64,000 bases of DNA from Bolinopsis microptera (lineage: Eukaryota > Ctenophora > Tentaculata > Lobata > Bolinopsidae), in NCBI RefSeq assembly GCF_026151205.1, contig NC_087074.1, positions 14,878,667 through 14,942,666 of the forward strand, read 5' to 3'. The notes below the pieces were generated by a model. The model was given only the letters and a program-made list of their open reading frames with translations, did not search any database and was not told where the DNA came from. The position numbers and the translations under genes are program-made. Below, piece by piece: positions 11,901-26,900 of this stretch. Each line of letters starts with the position of its first letter. Within the stretch, counting starts at the first letter, position 1.

Positions 11901-14900
11901 AACCTCTTCATTGACAAGTCAGGAGTAGGACTGGAAGCTTTCCTGAATATCATCAGACATAATGTTAACCTGGTGTCCCTGATTCCCACTGATTTGGTTG
12001 AGAGTATTGTTGAGGATTACACCACCTCAGGGAAACCCATCTACCTTAAAGTGCTCAGAAAGCTCTGCAAGTGCAAGAGACAGGCAGTTACAAGCAACCA
12101 AAATGTAATCATTAAATCGCTGTTGGGCAGTAAAATTCATCAGCGATTTATCCAAATACAGCACAGCAAGGGTCAAGTAAGCGTTATGTATGGAAGTGAA
12201 TGGATTTTATTGACTGATCTTACCGAAGTGAACAACAGCCAGAACTTCAAGGATTTCCTCAGCCAACTTGATTTAATCAGAAACATGTTGTTTGGAAAGA
12301 ACTCTGTGGGAAAAGAGTTGATCGTGGGGAAGTACAACATGTTTAGTGAAGATGAGTGTGTTGATGTGATAACAAATGAGAAAATAGATGTCGAGGTAAG
12401 GGATTTTTTCTTAAAGTCGATATGTTTAAATCGAAAAACTGGAAATTATTCCATAATCTTTTTTACAATCGCCAAAAATCGTAAACACTTCACTACCAAA
12501 GTATCAGTTTTCAATATTTTATTGCGTCATTTGACTCATATCCTCTTGTATTAGTCCCTCCAAACCACATTGCTTATTTTCAGATTCGCAGTAGATACAT
12601 AAAAATCTTAGTAGCAGCCCACATCGATCACGAAATAAGGACTGCAACTTTTGAACCTAGGATGCTGTCGTACCAGCCCGTGAAGAAGTCACCAGAACAA
12701 CCTCCCCAAGCGAGGGATATCTACTCTGTTCTTGATAAGTGGCTAATCCAATACGTGGAGAACAACACCAACGTAATCACGTCGCAAGAGGTGAGAATAA
12801 ATTGTCATAACTGAAACATCTTTTACAAACGTCTCTGAAAACCAAGTGCCTGAAATTTATAAAATAAAATTGCAGTATAACACATTGAACCAAAACCTCT
12901 ACTCTTAAGCCGTTATAAGCCTAATACATTTACTAAATTAGTAACTGAGTTACTTCCTCCAGGAGAACAACCAGTTTAAGAACAGTGTGATAATGTTGGT
13001 GGAATATATGTTTAGGAAAGAAGACCTCGACATCAGCAGCAGCCACTTGGAGAGGTACTTAGAGTTGTCATGTGTTAAAGAATACATTTTAAAGTTACGT
13101 GAATATGACAAATTATATCATTGAATTAACAGTTTGCAAGAAAGAACAGGAGATTTTCATTATTCTTAATTTTTTGGTAATTATTCCAGATACATTAAAG
13201 CACTGATTAAATGGTTGGACGGAAGGTTAGATAAATATTACGAAGAAGAACATGATAATGCCAGTAAAGATGTATTCAGAAGAATTTTCAGGTAAGGACC
13301 TTACCTCATCATTTAATTATCTAATTACCTCATTATCTAACATAAAATAAGTAAAATACTGACAAATGAGTAAGATACTGACTAAACATGAACAAACATG
13401 AATCGAGCCGTAAAATAATGCCCTATGGCGGTGGTTGTGGTTATGGTAAAATCTTGGTTATTCTTACATTTAACTCACAGACACATTTCAGGTTCCGAAA
13501 TCTACCAGAAAACAGAAAATGTAATGTCATCAAACAGCGAGTACTGGAAACAATTCACCTGGCATTTTGGCACTGTCTGACACATTTCTGGGAGAGAACA
13601 ATGGCACCCCTCTACTCTGCTCTTGCAGAAACCTCCTCAGAGGGTCAGAACAAAACTTTGGACACCTGCCAGATCAAATCCAATATATCGAGTGCTGTTC
13701 AAGGCGTCCTCCCAATAATGACGCTTACTGAAGCAGTTTCTACTACTCTCAACATGAAAGCTTGTGAAAACTTGAGGGATGATTTCGAGTCCAACTCTAA
13801 AGGAATCTCTCCATCTGCCGCATCGGCGTTTATAGAGTTTCTTGAAGATCTTCTGGGTGACATTTACCTGTTCTCTGAGACACCTGACATAATGACAGTG
13901 ATATTAGACACCCTGAACTACGAGTCTGATTATCTTACTACTAGGTTCGTAAAACAAAGCTCACTACAATATAGCATATTTCTGTGGTCACCAATTCCTA
14001 TAAAATCTTATGTAATTAATCTTGTAATATTTACAATCATTAATATAATATGCCATATGGAATCCTCAATCCGAAAGTGGTTGATCTCACAATTTTACAA
14101 CATTTTGCAGAGCAACAGAGCTGATGGTCCATCTTTTTTCACCAATACATAAGCTGTTGGCAATTCTGCCTAATACGAGGATCATGATCGCAGAGGAAAC
14201 TTTCCAAACCAGAAAAGAGATCACTGAGAACTATCTCCAGATCAGGAAAATAGCCACCGATCCACTCACGTAAGTTTTGATGGCACGTTAGAATCGTAAT
14301 GACTTATCTGCTGAGCCCTGGGGAGAGGTATTTAGCTTAACAAAACTGTTTATTTCAATATTCAAATATCAAAATTGGTGTTTGGCGCACTGATAAAACA
14401 AGACTTAAATGTATGAAAGTATTTAGGACCTTTATTTAAACGAGTTATTCCGACAGGGAAAAGTTGTTAGAGAAAGTGATCTTGTCGATGAACAAGCTTA
14501 GAGAATCTTGCTTGAACGAGGACAACAGCATAAACAAGACGATGCAGAAATTTGTGTTCGATCTTGGAACGGTGAAAGAGATAATCCGGATAGTGCTAGC
14601 TAACAGAATTACCATCTCTTCCACCTATTTACCAACTGATGCCAATGATTATATGGACGAAAAATTACTTCAACTCAAGATTGAAAGCTTTCGACTTCTG
14701 AAGGTAAGGTTGTCGAAGTTTCTGAAATTGCTGATAATCTCAACCAAATTTCTTGACGGAATAACAAATACGCAGAAAATTAACCAAAGTCTCAGTCTGA
14801 TGATCTTATAACACGACGTTATAAACTACCCAAATTAAAATTCAGGTAGTCATCTCTGGTTTAGACCAAGGGCAAGAGCGGGTGATGGAATACTTCAAAG

Positions 14901-17900
14901 ACCTTCTGACAGTGAAAGATGAAGATGGAATCGATAAAGAAGGGAAACTTGAACAGGCTAAGGCTTACGCTTTAGATGAAATCTTCACAGATAATACCAA
15001 TCTCAGTTTGAACGTCCAAGAGGATGAGATTTTAGGTAAAATAAAAAGTGATCAACCATAATCTCCAGATAATGAAATTAGATTATCATCGAGAGAATTC
15101 TAAAGATCATATCTTATTCTTGGTATTTCATGATGCATGTTCAAAATCGTCGAAAAGCTGATAACTCTGTTTAAAAACAAAACGCACCCAGCCCTGTTCC
15201 ACGTTATCATAGAAGCGGTAACTGGAACTCCAGAGAACATAAACAATAAAGCTAGGTTCAGTTACCTCTACCTGGCCATCATTGAGAACATGATCGATAT
15301 GGAGGACTCAACTGACTTCTTGTGTAAACATCAAACTTACGTTCTGAGGTACCTACACTTAATTAGAGATTTGGGAACTGAGTAGTAGGGATATTCATTA
15401 TTCAGTATACGCGGTGCACCATGTAAATTTTGATATATTTGTGATTATGACCGACCGAATTATTATAATTGAATGTCAATTTACATCGAAATTGAAGCTG
15501 AAAGACTCAGACGTGTTCCCAATGCAGGCTTATCCGAGAGTACTGGAATGAGCTGAACGGCAGACTGGTCTTAAGGAATGGAGACGAGGAGCAACTGGTG
15601 GAAATGAATCTGCTGAACCTTTGCAAGGGGGAACTTATTGACATCCCAAGTTATGATGATTTGAACCTGAACAAGGAGGATTTACTCTCTGGTCAAAGGT
15701 ATCTGTTGCTAAAAATATAATCTTTGTCACATTTTTGTCTCACCAGAAGTATTGAGACACGTTGTTTTGTAACAGAATTCGTTCTGTGAGAGAGTATTAA
15801 TTTGAGGTTATGAAAATGGAATAATAGATGAAGAACCAAGCCAGTGTACCAAGACCAATGAATACATCACTATAAGTATAACATGTATTGTTCACGCAGT
15901 CTAAGTGGTTTAGACGCAATGCCAATAGGAACGAACAATAACACAGAACAAAAGATGAAGTAATGCACACAAGGCTGTATTTAAGCAGTATTTATTGCTG
16001 AGGCGGGCGTTTCATTTAACATTACACTATCATAATGATTCCTGGGAAGCTGATATACGAAACAAAATTAATGCTTAACTAAAAAATAGCTGAATATTTA
16101 TCGCTAATCTTATATCTAATAAAGCAGTGGTCAAGAGATAGGCCAATGGGAGAATAGGTATGTTACGAGGTTGATGTCTGAATATCTGATCTTTTACTAT
16201 CTCCGGGATTTGATCTTTCTTTGACTGTTTTGTGGTCTTGCATTTGCTCCTTCTTATCAGCTAGTAGCTACGGTTTATTTAGTTTATAATAAGAGTCCTA
16301 ATTAGAGTTATAATTAAATTCCTTAAAAGCTTAAAGGACAGACTTCCTGCTGATATCATTAAAAGCTACATTTTTGAAAGTTATAGTCGTCTGAAAGTGA
16401 AATACAGGATCTCATTTTAAAATACCTTTTTGCTCTCTTAGAACTAGAACATAACGTGTTCTTTCAATCTTTATTTTTAATTACATTATCCATGGTCAGG
16501 GGCTGGCAAGGACTGTATTTCACCCACATGATTTCTCTGATGGCATGTTGTGTTGTTGGTGATGCCAAATCAACCGAAACCATCTGCAAGGTAAGTTACC
16601 CACAATTCATATTTCTCAGCTAATTACGTTACGGCTTTTACCGCGAAAACAAACCTCAACCAAATCCTTGAACTCACTCTTCTGAAGCCGCGCAGCTATA
16701 ACAAACTTGTTGTGCCCAGGAGCAATATCCACTATCCATCATCTTCCCTCTGTTACGAGCAGCTAAGAACGATATAGTCTACTTCACCTGCTTGTCTAAG
16801 TTTGTACTGAACGTGTACATCAAATCAACCAGTGTAGTTGACAGACAGGTATGTCTTTTGCTTTTAGATTTCTAGTTGGATGATTTATTTAAAATAAGAT
16901 ACTCTATTAACTCTATCGGACCTTATTTTAATGGACCTTACTTTGAGAACACTAAACTAACTAAAAATTTACATCTTTTGCACCATAGCGATGCCTACCG
17001 CTAGTGCGCGTATGTACTGTAATGTACTATGTAAAATGTGTGCAGCACTAATTTGATTTGTTAATCAACATTTACATGATGAATTATAAACATAATCAAC
17101 ATTTACATGATGGATTATAAACACAAAAGCAACTTTGGGTTTGATGTTGTGGTGAAAAGTCAAGAATACCATCTGACGTTCTTATACTGCTATTATTAAG
17201 TTTTTCTGTAAAAAGAATTTCCTTTTCTCATAGAATCTTGATACCATGTAAGTTACGACTGAAAATAACGTCCGATAGGGTATAAAAGCTATCGTGCAAG
17301 AATATTCATTATGCATTATGATTCATGATACATGAGGGTATCCTAATCCAACATAAAAATGTATTATATGCGGGTACACGCATAATGTTTAAGAACAATT
17401 GGACAACTACACAATTACTATTGCTCTCTTGGTTACAGAGCAATCGTAGCGTTAAGCTTGAAGAGTTTTTCTACATGCATCATTTGCAATGGGTAAGAAG
17501 GGCCCATGATTTTCGTGTGAGATTGTAAAGATGTGGATTCTGGTTGGGAGGTGTAGAGGCATATTTTTCGACACGTGACATTGATTCTGGGGTTTTGGTG
17601 GTTAATAGTGGATTCGATTGGATACTTGCTGTCACGTGTAAACTAAATATGCCACTCACCTCCCTCATCTTTACCCTCTATAATACTGCGAGAAGTAACT
17701 GTTTATATTATAGAGCATGGTGTGTGCGGTCGTGAAACTACCTTATCGGTCATAATTATCACGGACATAACACGTGTGTCCCTACATATGTGTAGATACT
17801 AGATATGTGTGTAGCCGATTACTATATTAGCTTATTAGTATACTAGGACAAACATAATCACTCCTCAGTCGCATTCTAGAGTTTTTTTAAAAAGTAGAAC

Positions 17901-20900
17901 ACTTATTAAAAATCACCAAAAATGTTCACAATTTTTTGGAAATTTTTGGGCGGTCGCATGAGCGTGAATAATGATGTCCGTGAAAAATTTGGTCCGTGAA
18001 AAACTTGTCCGTGACAATTATGTCCGATAAGGTAGTATGTTCCGGTGTGCGTGGTCGTGAAACTAACTCCTTTTATCTATTTACCTTTCCCTCCTCATGT
18101 AGAGTAAGAAAACAGCGGTTTATAGGTGTTTGGTAAGATATTGCATGAAGCAAAGACACATAATTGAGAATTTAACAATTTGATTGATTAGAAATCAAGG
18201 TTTTGATGAGCCGTGAATGTGTTGAAAAAAAGGTTCCCTAATAATTATTTCAATTGATTGAATAAGCTGACACAATTTAGTAAACAACTATTTAAGCAAA
18301 GGTTATCCTAGAAATAATTATGATTACATCAAATCACACTTTAACAACTACGACGCAATGATCCCATTTAACGTTAAGCATGTATAATGTATATTGCATG
18401 TATGATTCATCGACGATTCTTAATGCACCTCTTTTCTTCTTAGTTCTTGCATATCTGAGTTTACCCATGCATCTTTTCTTGAATCATCATCAAATAACTC
18501 GATCTTAATAAATGATATTTAAAACAAAAGCAAAAGTAGAAGATAAAGCAAAAGTAGAAGATAAAGATCAAAAAGCAAAAGTAAGTTGCTAGTAACCCAA
18601 CTGTTCAGCAACTGCTGGGGAATGACCTGTCCTGGTATGTTAACGAGGGTATAAAGCTGGTGGAGAGGGTTACAAAGCACCTCAGGAGTTGTACCACCAA
18701 CCAGAAGATGACTTATCTCAACGTGTTGGGAGACCTGGGAACCCAGGTAATATTTGGGGTTATCATTAATAATGTATGCGCATATTTCGGATAGTTTCGA
18801 ATCAATGCATTGATTGATGAGATGACTTAGGACAGTCAGACCGTGTCGACAAGAGCATATTTTCTCCGTATTCCTGTACTGTTGCCATACAGATGTTATT
18901 GAATGCATCGCAAAAATCATAGAAATTAAGGTTGAGCTACATAATTTGCATCTTTATAATGTATCCATTCATCCTTATTTTATAGATGAATGGAAAGAGC
19001 GACTATGCCCGAAATGCCACTATTGACATTGTGGTATGCAGTCATGCGGGATAATGCTTAGACATCTGCTTTTACAGAATTTGTTTCACTGCACCAGTGC
19101 ACCGTTATCAAATAGGAGCACACTGTGAATGACCCAGTTTAGAAATAATTTCTTACATTAAATAAAGTAAATGGAAAGGCCTTGATAAGTGAAAATTGAA
19201 GATGAACAACGAATTTTAAAAACTAAGAGGAGGGCAGAGGAGGTTGGGACATTTGCCCGTCAAGTCGGGGGCATTGTTACATCAATGATCATAAATTTTG
19301 TTTTAGATAAAGCTGCTATCGAGTAGAGACGACGTTGACGCAGCCCTGAAGGACCTTGTTTGTTATTACGACTACATATTCTTTGTCCTTTGTCCGATAA
19401 TAACCAATATATTCAGCTCTGATAAAGAAATGGTGAGTCATCATGAACAAATCTCTGTACACACGTCGAATTATATCGACAATAGTTTAATAACTCATGC
19501 AGTACGCTCAAATATATAAGTATTTAGGGATTTCACCGAAACGGCTAAAGCTATGAGTTAAAATTAATTGAATCACTCGGATATTGGGCTAAGATCATAA
19601 ATTGACTCCTTTCAGGTACTACAAACCTTCCAAGACGTGGATAGATTTAACATGATGAAACAGCTCTGTAAATTTGGGAAGTTTGTCTCGCCCTTCCTGC
19701 ACCAAATGCTGTGGACCCTCCTTTTCGAAGCTGTTCAGGCAGTGAACGTCATTGATACTCATGACCTCACTGACTTTTATTTCTCTGATAGGAACAACAA
19801 AATGTACCAGTTTCAAACTCCTGGCTACCTGATAATGGTATGTTATCAACATCTTAGTTCTTAAAGCTTACGTTTCCTTCTTCAGCATTCTTTAAAAGAG
19901 TATTGAAATAAAATGTTTTCCACTATAACAATCACTCCATTGTAGGTCGACAAACCAGTGGTGTTTAATAAAGAAGTACAAGACGTGATGGATCTACTGC
20001 TGAAGAAAACAGGCTACAGACTGAAGGAGGCCTACACCAAGAAGATAATGAAAGAAAACAAGGAAGCAAGCATTAACACTGCGTTTCACAAGATAGCCAA
20101 AGCTTTGATACAGGTACATGAGTACTTAATACTTATTGAAATTATCATGACACACTTTCGGCTGTTTCAGATTGCTTCGAAACGGCATTTCATTTTACAA
20201 AGTGTCTCATTTACATCCTTCTGACAGATCACGGAGAAGCAGAAGGAGGGTAAGAGTGTAAAGATGAGTGAGGAAGTTAAGGGACTTGGAGGTATTATGT
20301 TTGAAGAGGCAGAAGAGTCAGGGAAAGCAGACGCCCTTACTAACTTCGCACCATTCTGTGACGATGAGGTTAGTTAATAGTGCAGCACATAGAATACTTT
20401 CCAATAGAGCTCCCATCAGTGCTACGTGTCCATTAGGTCTGGCTACTGATTCAATATTCGCTCTCATAATTAACACCCCAATATTACAGTGCAACAAAAC
20501 GGTTCTCTTAATAAATCTGCCTCCAGGAGGACGATTTCGATACCCACGAGCCAGTACCACAGCTGACTAAGATAATAAGTAAGGTTGAGAATGAGGAGTG
20601 CTCCGACTACACCACCATCAGACTTATTAACGTGTTCGCTGCTCTGGCGGAGGATAGTAACCGGACCAGGGTAAGAACTTTTAATGTTTTGATCTTTCTT
20701 GTTACCAAGATAGTACCTTGTGAATTTGATGTTGAGCAAAACGATGAAAATGTCTGAATTGAAAACGTTGTTTTAATGAAGAATATCAAGGATTTGAACA
20801 AGGAATTAAACGACATGCCAACGAGCAAAGGGAAATTCAAAATAGCCGTGAGTTCATGTAGCTGCTAATCAGCATAATAACAGCTAATTAGCATAATCTG

Positions 20901-23900
20901 CTAATATGCTAATTAGCATACGCTAAACGCTGCTGTTTACGGAGGTCAAATTATAGGGGGCCAGCCACGTCGTGAATACTAACTGGTTGCGGGTGCACTG
21001 TCGTGAAGTAAATATTATCAATGTTCTTACTTCTTACTAATTCATGTGGCCAGTTTCTGATCAAGATATATGTGGGAAAAGGAAGTCTCCGCTCGATTTG
21101 TTATGGGTGATTTATATTCATTATTTAAATGTTAACCTAATGAATGTTGGATGCATGTTGCACAGTTAAATCACACGATCAATGTTATTCATATTGATCC
21201 ACCAGTAAACCGAGTTACTATTATAATAGTATGTATGCAGATGAAATAATCAAATCTCAGATTGAATTTGACAATTAATGTTGACATGATTACTGGTACT
21301 GGTAGATCAATCGCTAGTTTATTTTTTTAAATGTTGGATCACATGGGACATGGTGATTTCTTGTCACCATGGTGATCTCTTGTCACACGCTAGTTGCTAT
21401 GAACATTGTAAAGCTGAAGAGAGAATGAATGAGATTCAAGATATAAGTATAACCAAGCTATGAAACGCTTACAAATCTATGATTGTCACTTTCCTACCTG
21501 TATGTTTACTCGATCTGCAACAAAACACGTAAAATATTTCTTTACATGGTCTATAAACGTGGTCACATGACCTACACTCCACAGTGTTCCCCAGCCACCT
21601 CCCTCCTCCACCTTGGTCTGACAGAAGCACTGGGAAGTCTCATGTCCTCCTGTGAGAACGACCACATCCAAGAGGCAGTGACGGAGTGTCTTCTCTCTCT
21701 GCTCCAGATCCCCACCACTAAAAACAGGTTTGTCACGTGGTCCGGTGTTTGTTTATGTGGGGAAAGCAGAATCTAACGTTGTGTTTCTGCATTATTCCGC
21801 TCAGTTTCTGTGAATGATATCATACCAACTTTTCTAGATGCTTATTAGAACATGGGAGAAAAGGAGGTGTATGCAAGGCAAGGTTTGGGAAAACTTTCTT
21901 TGCATGAGCGCCGATATGTTACTCGTAACTCTCTTGAACGCGATCTTATCTTCTATGTGTAGATTTCTATATGTAAATTTCCATGTATATGAGAATGCTT
22001 ATAACTTTACCTTCCAAATTTATTTCAGTAAGTGTCTATCAGGAATGGTTAAAATGTCTAAATAATTTTGCGATTCTTTTCTATATGCTTGGCATTGACA
22101 TTTGGCATGCGATATTTATGTTCATAAAATTAAATAATGTCCACGCATTACGTTACATTTGCGTTTAATACACCACTACAATTGAAATAGCTGGCGTAAT
22201 ACATGGTGAATTGTTAGCCTTCAAATATTAATAGGATCGTCTCAGGGTTCGAGAAATACTAATGATCAAACTATTCAAGTGACCAAACAAATGAAAAGAA
22301 CAAGTACTAAAGCCGATTTAGCCGTGTCAGGCGCCAAAAAGCCGGCCATCGTAGCCGAACAATTAAATATTCTGAGTAACTATTGTTCAGAAAAAATGAA
22401 GATGAAAAATTACCAAAATTGATTGAGCCCGTTTTTATGTCCTAAACGTACGACAGTGATGTTACTGCACCCATCCCCAGGTTAAGGGAATATTGTCAGA
22501 AGACGGACGAACCATTGTTTGAATGGGTCTCGGAGAACATTGTGGCTGCTATTGAAGGTGAGGCTTTCAGATAGACTTTAATTGAGATGATCATGACTGC
22601 AAGAATAGACCGTTCTGCTAAAAGATACTGTTATGCAGTTGTTGTTTGCAGAATTGTTCACTTTTGGATTCAGAGCGTAAAAATGTAACAGTAATGGTAT
22701 TGTAATGTTTTGCTAGGTATACTGTATATCTTATTGCATGATTTAACGCGTGGGATGAAAATTATTGACATAAGTTTAAATAAATTAATTCAATGTTACA
22801 GAGATAGAAGTATTTTACAGTAAGTTACACTGCGTGTAATAATAACTTTAATTATTTTGATCTTGATCTTTTCATCGTCAAAATCTTCAATACGATAAGA
22901 TCGGCTTTGGTTAAATCTGTCTTTGTTGAATTCTGAAGCAGAAAGGTTTCAATTTCCTCTTTAAAGGCAGAATATAAAACTAATTGGCGACAAGCCGTTA
23001 TTAGAAGTAGATTGTTCGCCTTCTTTGCGTTATTTTCTGATTTGTACTTAGCTATAGTGTTTATCAGTATTATCCATGAAGTACCTGACTCAAATCCACA
23101 ATGACAGACCATGGTCGAGTGTGGTTCTTTGAAATAAACCTCTATTATCTGTGAAAATCCTCAGGAATGTTTAGCTGTTTCCTTTAATCAAGCTCAATTT
23201 ATTTCCCTTTATATTTGAAGTGTTCTGTTTGCTGCTTTTGCTGTATCAATCGAGTGTTCGAAAAATAATTTCTCGACATTTCATCAGAAATTCTGACACC
23301 CTCAATTGCACCGACTCTGATCCTAAAACTTGACCTTAAGAGCAATACTATAACCAACAAGGAACCCTAAAAGTAAATTAATGATGTCAGTAAGAAATTT
23401 TGGGGATTCTATACGTACACAATACACATGAAAGTAACAAATGGACTGTTCAGGTAACAACCAGTTGAGCATGATACAAGCCATGCGGGACAGAGCAGGA
23501 GTTGACGGCATGACAGATGATATCGGGATAGTATCCTCCACCCCAATTATCAGACTGTCCATTCAACTGATCGGTGCAATGTGTGAGGGCCAATATACTG
23601 AGATGCAGGTAAGTGTAATTTAAATAAGGAGGTTGCCGTTATGTAGATTAAATACTTCACAGCGTTTTGAAATCACCGCGATACTCAACCACAATACTCA
23701 ATTAACGCCCATAATTCAGAACTATCTGCGACTCCAAGACAACAAGTTGGTATCTCATAACTTCCTGGTTATGTTGATCAGACTCCTTCACTGCGTGAGA
23801 TCGGGGGAACTCCTCATGGATACCATGAAAGCGATCAATTCCATGATATCGGCTAATGATGCGGCGAAAGAAACTGCTATTGAAAACGATATAGTAGAGA

Positions 23901-26900
23901 TATTGAACACCATCATTGCTGCAGAGGCACCAGGTTACTTTCAAATGCTTGTTAGGGGAAGTGAACTGTGATATCTAGCATTAAAAATTAAAACAAGGGT
24001 AACTAAAATCTACCAAATTAAATAAAATCAAGATTTAACCGGTACTTGAACGGCATAGATCATTTAGTTAACCCTTAGCTAAATGTATGGTATGATTTTA
24101 ACTGTCAAATTTTCAGCTAACGACTTCGAAAATGCCCAAGAAATAAAAGCAAACGCCTATGCACTCTTATCAACACTTGTTGAACAATCCAACATGCTCT
24201 CTGAATTCTACGACAAGGTTTGCAAGAAAACTTGAAATGTTATATGCATGCACAAATAATAACGTCTGGAAAACCCGAAAGAATTTTCTCGCTGCAGAGA
24301 ATATTGACAAACAATTATTTTATATTTTTAGGTAAGAGAGGAGCTAGACATTTACACACTCCAAAGTGAAATAAACAGCCATCTTGGATTACTGGGTACG
24401 GAGGGAGGCGAGAAGGCTCAGACAGCTGCTTTCAAGGGTTATGCCTTACTCAAGAAGATTAGTGCTTTGGAGAAGAAGGATTATGTAGGGAAGTTAGACG
24501 AGGAGATATCTCAAAAACTAAAGGTTACAAATCAACATCTAGACGAGATTTTTATTGTGAATAGCGATATCAAGCTTGCCTTAAGTAGACATAGTACGGT
24601 TAAATATGAAGTGAGCTCTTTCGATTTTTACCATCTCAAGTGGAGTATAAGAAACAACTGTTTTAAACCATGAGTGGCTTCATGATATTACAACAGGTTG
24701 GAAGCGTTGAAGTTCAATGGAAGGGACATCTGGAGAAGGTATACTATCCAATACCAAAGAGTGGCCAAGTCAGGAACAAAATACGGGAGGAACTTAAGTG
24801 GGGTATTGATAGAAAATCGAAGTTTGACAAACAACGAGATTTTCTCATCTGGAGCCAAGAGGTCAGCCTTAAATCCTATATCAGATTGATAAAGACCTGA
24901 AATTTTAATTATATGTGATTCAAATAAATTCTACGAAATTTAAAACCACCGAAAGTTAACAAATCTCTCTTTATCAGATTGTAGAAGACGTGGCTCACCA
25001 GCGTTACTTCATGTCCGTACCTTTTATCAGTTGGGTCATGGCCCATGAGATCTGGTGGGATTGGCTCGTCTTCCTCATAGCTCTTGTAGTCCAGGTATCT
25101 GGCAAGATGTGTAAATAAGATTAAACCGTGCAAGCTGCCTCAGTTCGTTTAATTATGGCGGGTTAATTTGGCGGTTTTTCGGAAAAAACCCGCCATTATT
25201 TTTACCCACCACAATATTACACGCCATGAATATGCGAATTAAGGTATATAACATTCTCTTTCAATTTAGAATAATTTAGTTACCGTATCTATGTAACATG
25301 AATATTGAATAATCCACACGAATTAACACGGAAGATTGAAGGCAATGTTTACTCAGCTGTGGCTCCTGAAAGAATGGGTGGACGTTGACTGGGTGGTTAC
25401 CCCAAACGGGATTACCCCAGACGGGGTTAGAAATGAAACTTACCTGGAGACTGTACCTCCGCATCTTGTTCAGTGTTATGATAATAAGAGAAATGGCGGA
25501 AAGGAATCCTACGTTGGGGTTTGTCCTTCGGAGGGCTTCTACTTCACGATAGTGTGTTTAGGTAAGGTGATGTTTGTGGGAGAGCTAATATAGCAGAGAT
25601 TGTTACGGAGTAAGAACAGTGTCTTATAGCCATTTTACTATCTTGAACTTTTAAATGAAATAATATAGAAGGATCCGACAGCAAATATTGGCCGAAAAAC
25701 CTAACTTCGGATTTGGATAAGAGTCGCTGTCGGACAAGACTCGCCCAATCATTTATTTCAGATTGAAAAATGTTAAATAACTAAGAAAATCAAACCTGAT
25801 CCCACCCAGGAACCGTACATTTGTTTGCCTGCATATTCCTAACCTTAAGCTACGTACTCTCCAACTACCACAGAATCTCGCTCAAGTTTAACCCAAACAA
25901 AAGGATGAATATCCAGTGGCATTCCTTCTACCACTTTTACCTACTTGCACTTCTTATCTGCAGTTGTTTAGGCATATGGTAAATATACTTTCCATTTATT
26001 GCATTTTTAATGTAACTTTCAAATTGAGAATTAATATAGTTATAACATTATTCTGTTGTTTATCTAAAGCTGAACTATTACTAATTTCAGGTCAGATGGT
26101 ATTGCGTACTGTTTCCACTTGTTCCACATTGCTACTCTGTTTGACTTACTCGGAAGGGTCATTCGTGGAGCAACCACCCATGCCGACCAGCTTTTGGTAT
26201 CTAAAATATTACTTACTTGAGTACCATAATTTACTAATTTTAATTTTACAATTTAAAAGTACACAATCAATTTCAAATTTTAAAGAAAACATATTCTAAT
26301 ACTGCGCAACGAAATGTAACTACATTCCCGCTGCACTTTCCCCAAGCACACACTGCACATGCACCACACAGCTTTCTAAAGCACTCAAGCTTCAGCGCTA
26401 AATCCTATTTCAGTTCTGCTTTCCTTTTGCGATTTTTGTCACGTATGCATATGCCGTTCTATACACGGTAACAGTGCGGGACATCTTTGATGAAGAGGAG
26501 ATGGAGTATTGCACCACCACATTCCAATGCTTGATAACAGTGCTGCACAAATCCCTCCAGCCGGCCGGGGGAGGCCACAACTATAGGTTGGTGCTGCACT
26601 GCTGATCTCCCCTTCTCTCTTCTAATCACCTTTACCCTGTATCTTTCAGGTGTGCGTTCCTTTCGCAGCCATTATTGCCTACATTTACGCCATTATATAC
26701 TTTGGTGCCTTCCGGAAAATGTTTGACAATACAAAAATGGAGTATTGCGATACACTAGGTCGTTGTCTTGTTACAGTGCTGAAGAACTCGTTGCGACCTT
26801 CGGCAGGCGGTCATAACTATAGGTACTAAACCAAGCATAGCCAAACTGCACCAAGCTATAACTAAATGTACTGTAGATCCGGGTGCTGGTTGGGAGGGGA

